A stretch of DNA of 20,547 nt from CAYVMN01 sp964452575 (GTDB lineage Bacteria; Desulfobacterota; DSM-4660; Desulfatiglandales; Desulfatiglandaceae), in assembly GCA_964452575.1 (NCBI GenBank), contig CAYVMN010000070.1:1-20547 (forward strand). The letters are read 5' to 3'. The position numbers and the translations under genes were made by a program. Below the pieces are notes generated by a model. It searched no databases. It was given only the letters and a program-made list of their open reading frames with translations, and was not told the DNA's origin. Below, piece after piece: positions 15,333 through 20,547 of this stretch. How positions within the stretch are numbered: position 1 is the first letter of the stretch; every line of letters begins with the position of its first letter.

Positions 15333-16632
15333 AGTGCATGAGACTCGGCAGGTAGAGGGCAATCTGTGGAAAAATGAGGAGGATTAGGTTGCAGATGAGT
15401 AGGGCAATCAGCATAGGGAAGACTCCTCTGAATATTGCCTCCAGGGGGACATCCTTGGCAACTCCGTAAACCACGTAGACGTTTACACCCACAGGCGGCG
15501 TAATAACCCCCATCTCTGTAATCAGCACGATAACCACGCCAAACCAGATCGGATCAAAACCAAGGGCCTGAGAGACCGGAAAAAAGATGGGAATGGTCAG
15601 CATGATCATGGCCAGGGCATCCATAAAACAGCCCCCGAAGAGATAGAGCAATATGATAATTCCCATGATGGCGTAACCGGGAAGCGGCAGCTCACTGACC
15701 CATCTGGCAAGGTCGTAGGGGACCCTCGTAACGGCCATAAAATGACCGAAGACAACGGCCCCGGTCACGATTACCATGACCATGCAACTGATCTTGGTGG
15801 TATCGGCCAGGGACCGAGCAAACCCATCCCAGGTCAGTTGCCCCCTGACAAGGGCCAGCAATATGGTCAAGAATGCGCCGGCAGCCGCTGCTTCGGTTGG
15901 GGTAAAGATGCCGAAAAAGATACCGCCCATGACCATAAAGAAGATGATCAAGGTCTCAACTACGCCGGTAAAGGACCTGATCTTTTCCTTTGTGGTGGTC
16001 TTGGGCCCTGGGGGGGCAAGTGACGGATTTCTGCGGACCCGAATGTAGATTGTGACCAGGAAGAGTATTGATAGGAGTATCCCGGGCAATATGCCTGCTG
16101 CAAAGAGCTTGCCGATGGATTGTTCGGTCAATATTCCATACACGATAAAGATTACACTCGGGGGGATCAGGATACCAAGGCTCCCTGCTGCTGCCACCGT
16201 CCCCGTGGCCAGACTCATATCGTATTTATATCGCCTCATCTCTGGCAGAGTTACGGTGGCCATGGTAGCCGCGGTTGCGTTTGTTGAGCCCGATATGGCC
16301 GAAAACCCGGCACAGGCGCCAACCGTGGCCATTGCAAGCCCTCCACGGCGGTGCCCAAGCAATACATATGCCGCATCGTACAGCCTTTTACTTATGCCGG
16401 AGTGGAAGGCAATCTGACCCATGAACACAAAAAGGGGTATTACCGTTAACCCGTAGGATGAAAAGACATCAAAGACATCCCGGGCCAAAAGACTCAGGCC
16501 TGCGCTCGGGTTGACCACGTAGCTGAAACCAAGCAGACCCAGGAAGCCCATGACAAAGCCTACCGGCATATTGGAAAACAAAAGGATCACGAGAGTTGTG
16601 ATCCCTATTATCCCAACTGCCGTTAGACTCAT
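15331..16632 (-). CDS. dctM: TRAP transporter large membrane subunit (DctM family)
   Basis: This is the main membrane channel of a tripartite ATP-independent transporter, which imports organic acids using an ion gradient. The 433-aa, strongly hydrophobic protein has the length and helix density of DctM. NMPVGFVMGFLG lies at about 21-32 and GVITPPVGVNVYVV at about 375-388, both typical. The start overlaps the dctQ stop as ATGA, so translation is coupled. The expected binding protein dctP is not downstream but is divergently transcribed beyond dctQ. The substrate, probably a mono- or dicarboxylate, is not determined. Confidence 0.95.
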   Translation of the reverse strand: MSLTAVGIIGITTLVILLFSNMPVGFVMGFLGLLGFSYVVNPSAGLSLLARDVFDVFSSYGLTVIPLFVFMGQIAFHSGISKRLYDAAYVLLGHRRGGLAMATVGACAGFSAISGSTNATAATMATVTLPEMRRYKYDMSLATGTVAAAGSLGILIPPSVIFIVYGILTEQSIGKLFAAGILPGILLSILFLVTIYIRVRRNPSLAPPGPKTTTKEKIRSFTGVVETLIIFFMVMGGIFFGIFTPTEAAAAGAFLTILLALVRGQLTWDGFARSLADTTKISCMVMVIVTGAVVFGHFMAVTRVPYDLARWVSELPLPGYAIMGIIILLYLFGGCFMDALAMIMLTIPIFFPVSQALGFDPIWFGVVIVLITEMGVITPPVGVNVYVVYGVAKDVPLEAIFRGVFPMLIALLICNLILLIFPQIALYLPSLMH

Positions 16633-17153
16633 TTGAAAACCGCCTTAATATTCTTTAAAAACGCCGCAAGAATGACAAGACAGACGACCGCAGCCGAGAA
16701 ACCCACCCCATAGACAAAGGGATAGAAAGGGAGCTGGAGGGTAAGGGAGACCTCACCGGTCTCCTTGAGATGATTGGCATACATGACTGATCGCCAGGAG
16801 ATCATTGCAAAAAAGAAGATGCTGAAAAAAGACGTAATACTCCCTACGATCGCCTGGCCCCTTTTAGGAAGGAGGCGTACCAGCAGACTAACTGCCACGT
16901 GACCCTCTTCTACTGAGGTATGGGCCATGGCGAAAGAGACCGCAACGACTCCCAAATAGCAGACCAGCTCGTAGGTTCCGGGGATTGGCTTGACAGACTC
17001 AAGGAAGTTCCATTTATAGGCATGGTAGAGTGTCACTCCAAAACGGAGCACCACATCCGCACATGTAAGAAGCATCATGGAGACAATGGCAACCCCGGCA
17101 ATATAGTACATCAGCCTTGCCAGGCCGTTGGAGGATCTTTCAAATAGGTCCAT
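16629..17153 (-). CDS. dctQ: TRAP transporter small membrane subunit (DctQ family)
   Basis: This is the four-helix small subunit that assembles with DctM. I chose the ATG at 17151-17153, giving 174 aa beginning MDLFERSSNGLARLMYYIAG; this short polar lead before the first helix is typical of DctQ. In-frame alternatives are an ATG at 17199-17201, which has GGGAGA about 13 nt upstream, and a TTG at 17256-17258; both add an unusual basic leader. The ATG used here lacks a strong Shine-Dalgarno sequence, so the 17201 start remains possible. The helices and the EEGHVAVSLLVRLLPKR loop support the family. It is coupled to dctM by an ATGA overlap. Confidence 0.88.
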   Translation of the reverse strand: MDLFERSSNGLARLMYYIAGVAIVSMMLLTCADVVLRFGVTLYHAYKWNFLESVKPIPGTYELVCYLGVVAVSFAMAHTSVEEGHVAVSLLVRLLPKRGQAIVGSITSFFSIFFFAMISWRSVMYANHLKETGEVSLTLQLPFYPFVYGVGFSAAVVCLVILAAFLKNIKAVFK

Positions 17154-17291
17154 TGGTTGTAAGGGCTCTCTGGATCTTGCAAGAGACAGCTTCAATACCA
17201 TCGGGCTAAAGATTCTCCCGCACGGACGCTCTGCCTTCTTATCATAGAGGCCGGCCAAAAAACAAGAGAAATACTCCTGAGGTTTTTTGGC

Positions 17292-17321
17292 TTGACAAAC
17301 TCAAGGTGCCATATGTAGAAA
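17292..17321 (+). promoter_or_regulatory. Candidate promoter for dctP, with an inverted repeat over the -35 box
   Basis: TTGACA at 17292-17297 is followed after 18 nt by TAGAAA (17316-17321), a 4 of 6 match to TATAAT. CTTGA-CAAAC-TCAAG (17291-17305) is a small inverted repeat that covers the -35 box and could bind a regulator. The region also lies upstream of the divergent dctQM genes. Confidence 0.4.
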
Positions 17322-17428
17322 TTAGATGGAAAAAAAGATATGGTTTTTTGTAAAATCTGTTGAAAGGAGGGTAGTCGAGGAAAGGGTTTACACTCAAACT
17401 TTCTTTTTTAGAGAAGAGGAGGGGCTAT

Positions 17429-18451
17429 ATGAAGGCGAAGAGAGGGTTTTTGGTATGTTTTCTTGTCGTGGCGGTCGCGGCGTTCTTTCTGCCCGGTTCC
17501 AGTACCGCACTTGCTGGACCAATTGAACTAAGTTACGCTAACTTTTTTCCCCCCACCCATATTCAGGCTAAGCTTGGAGAATCTTGGGCAAAAGAGATAG
17601 AAAAGCGGACCAACGGAAAGGTGAAAATTACCTATTATCCCGGTGGGGCGTTACTTAAAGGGCCCCAGGTTTATGATGGAGTAAATAAGGGAATTGCCGA
17701 CATAGGCATGTCTGTCTTTGGTTACAGCCGGGGCATCTTCCCTTCCATGGAGGCCATCGACCTTCCCATGGGTTATCCGAGCGGCAAGGCGGCCACTGCC
17801 GTCATCAATGCCTTCTACGAGAAATTCAAGCCAAAAGAACTCGATAAAGTCAAAGTCTTTTACCTCCACGCCCACGGCCCCGGACTGCTTCACACCAAAA
17901 AGCCCGTATACAAACTGGAAGATGTCAAAGGCCTGAAGGTCCGCTCTTACGGCTTTAACGCCAAGCTGGTTGAGGCACTTGGGGGAGTACCCGTGGCCAT
18001 GGGCCAGGGTGGTGTATATGAGGCCTTGCAGAAAGGGGTAGTTGATGCGACTCTAAGCCCCATGGAAGTACTGAAGGGGTGGAAACAGGGCGAGGTAATT
18101 AAGGAGACTGTGGATTGTAAGGACGTCGGTTACACTGCCGGTTTCTATGTAGTGATGAATCTCGACAAATGGAACGTCTTGCCTAAAGACGTCCAGGGGG
18201 TCTTTGAACAGGTGAGCGAGGAATGGATTCCCAAACATGGTGAGGCGTGGGATAGCAGCGACAAGGCGGGGCGGGAGTTCACCCTCAGCCTGGGCAACAA
18301 GATTGTCCCCCTTTCCCCTCAAGAAAGTGCCCGCTGGGTCAAGGCGGCCCAACCTGTGATTGAGGGCTATATCAAGGATAAGGCAGCGAAGGGACTTCCG
18401 GCCAAGGAATATGTAGAGTTTCTCCAGAAAGAGATAAAGAAATACAAATAG
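17429..18451 (+). CDS. dctP: TRAP transporter periplasmic solute-binding protein (DctP family)
   Basis: It binds the solute in the periplasm for DctQM. The 340-aa protein starts at an ATG preceded by a strong GAGGAGGGG. Residues 1 to about 29 form a Sec signal with an ALA cleavage site and no lipobox. The mature part has the DctP pattern: ELSYANFFPPTH, GKVKITYYPGGAL (63-75), and LEDVKGLKVRSYG (163-175), whose R172 sits where the family's carboxylate-binding arginine is expected. YEALQKGVVDATLSP (197-211) is also typical. It points away from dctQM, which is unusual because dctP is usually in the same operon. It ends at a bidirectional terminator shared with the convergent ligase. Confidence 0.94.
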   Translation: MKAKRGFLVCFLVVAVAAFFLPGSSTALAGPIELSYANFFPPTHIQAKLGESWAKEIEKRTNGKVKITYYPGGALLKGPQVYDGVNKGIADIGMSVFGYSRGIFPSMEAIDLPMGYPSGKAATAVINAFYEKFKPKELDKVKVFYLHAHGPGLLHTKKPVYKLEDVKGLKVRSYGFNAKLVEALGGVPVAMGQGGVYEALQKGVVDATLSPMEVLKGWKQGEVIKETVDCKDVGYTAGFYVVMNLDKWNVLPKDVQGVFEQVSEEWIPKHGEAWDSSDKAGREFTLSLGNKIVPLSPQESARWVKAAQPVIEGYIKDKAAKGLPAKEYVEFLQKEIKKYK

Positions 18452-18468
18452 GCAAAAATCAATTTTTT

Positions 18469-18510
18469 TAAAGGGTTGCCGCAACCACGATTAGCGGCAG
18501 CCCTTTTTTT
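18469..18510. terminator. Bidirectional intrinsic terminator between dctP and the convergent acyl-CoA ligase
   Basis: The stem AAGGGTTGCCGC (18471-18482) pairs with GCGGCAGCCCTT (18494-18505) with a single G-T wobble and an 11-nt loop. A T-run follows at 18504-18510 and a T/A-rich run precedes the stem, so it can act on both strands. The loop contains the ligase stop codon (18491-18493), and the right arm encodes its last residues, Gly-Cys-Arg. Confidence 0.85.
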
Positions 18511-20005
18511 GGCCCTCCTCCAGGACCTGCCTCTTCAGATCCCTTTTCAAAATCTTTCCGGTACTGCTCTTGGGTAATTCCGATACGCAGACAAACGACT
18601 TCGGGACCTTAAAAGGGGAGAGACGTTCCTTGAGATAGGCCTTCAGGAGGGCCGGGTCCAAGCCTCTTCCCTCTCTTGGGACGATAAATGCAGTAACCTT
18701 TTCTCCATATTCTTTATCAGGCAGCCCGATCACTGTACATTCCTGCACCTCAGGCCTGGCATAAAGGATCTCTTCAATTTCCCTGGGATAGACATTCTCG
18801 CCACCGGTGATGATCATGTCCTTGAGGCGATCCACAATAAAAAGATACCCTTCTTCATCACTGAGACCGATGTCGCCGGTTCGAAACCAGTCCTCCCAAA
18901 AGGCGGACCGGGTCTCTTCCGGCTGGTTCAGGTACCCCTTCATTATGTTCGGACCACGGACGCAGATCTCCCCTTCAGAGCCATTTTCCACCAGGTTGCC
19001 GGATTGATCCCTGATCTGGACCTCTATTGTCCCCACAGGTGTACCCACGGAGCCCACCACATGCCGGTAGTAATGATTATAGGTGACCATTGAGGCGCTC
19101 TCTGTCATCCCGTAGGCCTCATAGATATCGAGCCCCAAGGCCGCCTTCCACTCACGGACCACCTCCGCTGCCATGCTGGCGGCAGCAGAGAAACAGTACC
19201 TGACCGATTTCAGCCGTTTTTTCAGGTCGTCAAGTCCTAGCAACCGAATATAAACGGTCGGCACTGCGTAGAACTTGGTTACTCCATAGGTGTCTATGGC
19301 GTGGAGAACCGCATCCAGATCAAAGGAAGGCAAGATCACCAGAGAGCCTGTGCTGTAAATGGTGGCATTCATGATGTGGATCTGCCCGAATACGTGGTTG
19401 AGCGGAAGGAAACACAGGGCAGAGTCTCTATGGGTAGATCGCTCGTTATGGGAGACATTATTGATGGAGGTCATCAGGTTTTCGTGTGTCAGCATCACGC
19501 CCTTTGGAATTCCGGTGGTACCCCCCGTATAAAGGATGGCGGCAATATCCGAGCGCTCCCTGTCAACGATACTGAACGAACCTTCTCCTGACTCAATGAG
19601 CCTTTTATAGTCCATATCCCCATGATCGGAGACAATCAACTCCAGGTAAGGATGGTCATTCCTGTCGCCTAGGTCATCCAGCCTTTCATCCACAGTAAAT
19701 AGTATCTTCGGCCGAGAGTCGCAAAGGACCTCGGTCAACTCCATCCTTGTCAGGCTATGCGATAGGGAGACCACTACGGCCCCTGCTGCCATTGCCCCAA
19801 AATAAAAGGCCAACCAGCGATAGGAGTTGGGGCCGCAAATGGCCACATGATCGCCTGGCCGGACTCCAATCTTCTGGAGTGCACTGGCAACCCTTTTGGA
19901 CTCCATATAAAATTCCATGAAACAGGCCCTCCGCCCACTATCAATCACGGCGGTCTGATCCGGAAAATAGGTCGCTGCCTGCCGAAGGTTGTTTGCGATA
20001 TTCAT
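18491..20005 (-). CDS. AMP-forming acyl-CoA ligase (fatty-acyl or related acid CoA synthetase)
   Basis: It activates a carboxylic acid to its CoA thioester through an acyl-adenylate. The 504-aa length is that of the common LcfB/FadD-like and aromatic-acid ligases. Motifs: P-loop YTGGTTGIPKG at 159-169, EAYGMTES at 296-303, WFRTGD at 373-378, DRLKDMIITGGENVYP at 392-407, and the catalytic lysine in STGK (K484). No membrane segment is seen. It faces dctP and shares the terminator with it. Proximity to a TRAP transporter suggests that it activates the imported acid, but that is inference. It differs in size and sequence from the 649-aa ligase of the liv operon, so the two probably have different substrates. 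Confidence 0.93.
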   Translation of the reverse strand: MNIANNLRQAATYFPDQTAVIDSGRRACFMEFYMESKRVASALQKIGVRPGDHVAICGPNSYRWLAFYFGAMAAGAVVVSLSHSLTRMELTEVLCDSRPKILFTVDERLDDLGDRNDHPYLELIVSDHGDMDYKRLIESGEGSFSIVDRERSDIAAILYTGGTTGIPKGVMLTHENLMTSINNVSHNERSTHRDSALCFLPLNHVFGQIHIMNATIYSTGSLVILPSFDLDAVLHAIDTYGVTKFYAVPTVYIRLLGLDDLKKRLKSVRYCFSAAASMAAEVVREWKAALGLDIYEAYGMTESASMVTYNHYYRHVVGSVGTPVGTIEVQIRDQSGNLVENGSEGEICVRGPNIMKGYLNQPEETRSAFWEDWFRTGDIGLSDEEGYLFIVDRLKDMIITGGENVYPREIEEILYARPEVQECTVIGLPDKEYGEKVTAFIVPREGRGLDPALLKAYLKERLSPFKVPKSFVCVSELPKSSTGKILKRDLKRQVLEEGQKKGCR

Positions 20006-20013
20006 GGTCGTTT

Positions 20014-20041
20014 ATCTTATCACAATGACCAACTGTGTAAA
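20014..20041 (-). promoter_or_regulatory. Candidate promoter close to the start of the 504-aa ligase
   Basis: On the minus strand TTTACA (20036-20041) and TAAGAT (20014-20019) are separated by 16 nt. Transcription would begin almost at the ATG (20003-20005), so the mRNA would be nearly leaderless. This fits the lack of a clear Shine-Dalgarno sequence just upstream of the start. An AAGGAG word further upstream is too far from the ATG to serve. Confidence 0.3.
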
Positions 20042-20091
20042 GCTCCTTTGATTGGGTGCAAAGAAAACCCACGACTTCTTGCAAACCCATC

Positions 20092-20128
20092 AAAAAAAGG
20101 CCCAAATCCTTCATCAGGACTTGGGCCT
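20092..20128 (-). terminator. Intrinsic terminator of the gene at the right edge
   Basis: Read on the minus strand, AGGCCCAA-G-TCCT, a 5-nt loop, then AGGA-T-TTGGGCCT form a 12-bp GC-rich stem with one internal mismatch, followed by seven T (complement of 20092-20098). It lies about 125 nt after the stop codon of the right-edge gene and upstream of the 504-aa ligase promoter, so it insulates the ligase. Confidence 0.85.
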
Positions 20129-20159
20129 GGGGACCAGGATGATTTCAAAGAATATTCCT

Positions 20160-20265
20160 TTTTCCGCTCTCCGCTAACTGCACACCCTTTAACCGCTTAC
20201 GGCTCACCGCTTACTTCCCTCTTTTTTCTGCTCACTTCTTCCCGTTTTCCTCTCACCGCTCCGCA
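20160..20265. repeat. Degenerate CCGCTNAC / GCTCACCGCTTAC low-complexity stretch
   Basis: This pyrimidine-rich stretch repeats the words CCGCTAACTGC, CCGCTTACGGCTCACCGC and CTCACCGCTCCGC. It lies between the terminator and the stop of the right-edge gene and runs slightly into that gene's 3' end. Similar words (CCCGCTAACGG) occur near 12685. Confidence 0.45.
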
Positions 20266-20547
20266 ATGGCGACAGCAATCCCCAAATCCCTCCCATCCTC
20301 AGACACCCCCACCAGCTTAGGATTCCACGTCCTGCTCACCTGGAACGTCACAACCTCCACCCCCTCCAGCTCATCCCTCTTAAATGCCACCTTCTTCCAC
20401 TCATGATCACTAAATTCAATCTCTCGCAATAGTCGTTTGTTCCCTAAAATCTTCACGATAACCGGCTCCTTATCGATATCCGGATGACTGCATTGCAAGA
20501 AGACCTCCCATCCATCCCCTCCGCCGCCGGTCCCCTCTCCCCTCTCC
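20253..20547 (-). CDS. C-terminal part of an unidentified protein (continues past the right window edge)
   Basis: The frame is open from the edge to a TGA at 20253-20255, giving 98 visible residues with no need for an internal start. It begins with a low-complexity Glu/Gly-rich stretch (ERGEGTGGGGDG), likely a linker. A compact, beta-rich end follows: WEVFLQCSHPDID, then VIVKILGNKRLL, FSDHEWKKVAF and VVTFQVSRTWNPKLVGVSE, finishing RDLGIAVAIAER. The alternating hydrophobic pattern suggests a beta-sandwich domain. I have a vague recollection of similar ends on cell-surface or O-antigen-related proteins, but not enough to name it. The strong terminator at 20092-20128 supports a real gene end here. 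Confidence 0.7.
   Translation of the reverse strand, partial: ERGEGTGGGGDGWEVFLQCSHPDIDKEPVIVKILGNKRLLREIEFSDHEWKKVAFKRDELEGVEVVTFQVSRTWNPKLVGVSEDGRDLGIAVAIAER

Noticed and set aside
17361..17372. Strong ribosome-site-like AAAGGAGGG upstream of dctP
   Set aside because: No start codon follows at a suitable distance (TAG comes next), so it does not mark a small gene. The dctP start at 17429 has its own site.
1..20547. CRISPR array, integron, tRNA or rRNA genes, toxin-antitoxin or phage defence genes
   Set aside because: Nothing recognisable: repeats are few and irregular, with no spacer pattern, no tRNA-like fold noticed, and all large frames belong to transport, activation or electron-transfer families apart from the giant gene and the right-edge fragment.

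Overview
The window reads as a chromosomal stretch of a heterotrophic, acid-degrading bacterium, most likely from the Desulfobacterota (former Deltaproteobacteria). This placement is an inference from gene content (Liv-type ABC genes wrapped around an acyl-CoA ligase, a FadR-like TetR regulator beside etfBA, a TRAP transporter) and from the intergenic repeat style. There are no rRNA, tRNA, phage, CRISPR or transposase genes.

Layout. Positions 1-319 hold a palindromic repeat element (copy A, cut by the window edge) and an AT-rich repeat. A long minus-strand block follows, read from right to left: livK (12390-11182), livG, a second copy of the palindromic element (copy B, 10136-10331), a 649-aa AMP-forming acyl-CoA ligase, livH, livM, an intergenic repeat, livF, and a 1575-residue protein (5047-320) that I cannot assign to a family. 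Divergent from livK on the plus strand are a TetR/FadR-type regulator, etfB and etfA. Next come the TRAP membrane genes dctM and dctQ (minus), a divergent TRAP binding protein dctP (plus), and a convergent 504-aa acyl-CoA ligase (minus). dctP and that ligase meet at one bidirectional terminator. The right edge carries the C-terminal end of an unidentified gene.

How the parts fit. Both uptake systems stand next to AMP-forming CoA ligases, and the ETF can take electrons from acyl-CoA dehydrogenases. The simplest reading is an island for uptake, CoA activation and oxidation of a carboxylic acid (fatty, branched-chain or aromatic), not only amino-acid import. The regulator gene has an 18-bp palindrome upstream, TGAATGAATAATCATTCA, that fits the Bacillus FadR (YsiA) operator consensus as I remember it. 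It sits where transcription from a TTGACA promoter should start. The dehydrogenases, hydratases and quinone-side ETF partner are not in the window.

Best candidate for something undescribed: the 1575-aa protein after livF. I see a methyltransferase-like N-terminal region lacking the glycine-rich SAM motif and a central region resembling the HD domain of GlnD with key metal ligands replaced (Q1030-D1031 for HD, S1126 for the last D). It looks like a catalytically dead or repurposed sensor or scaffold in an acid-uptake operon.
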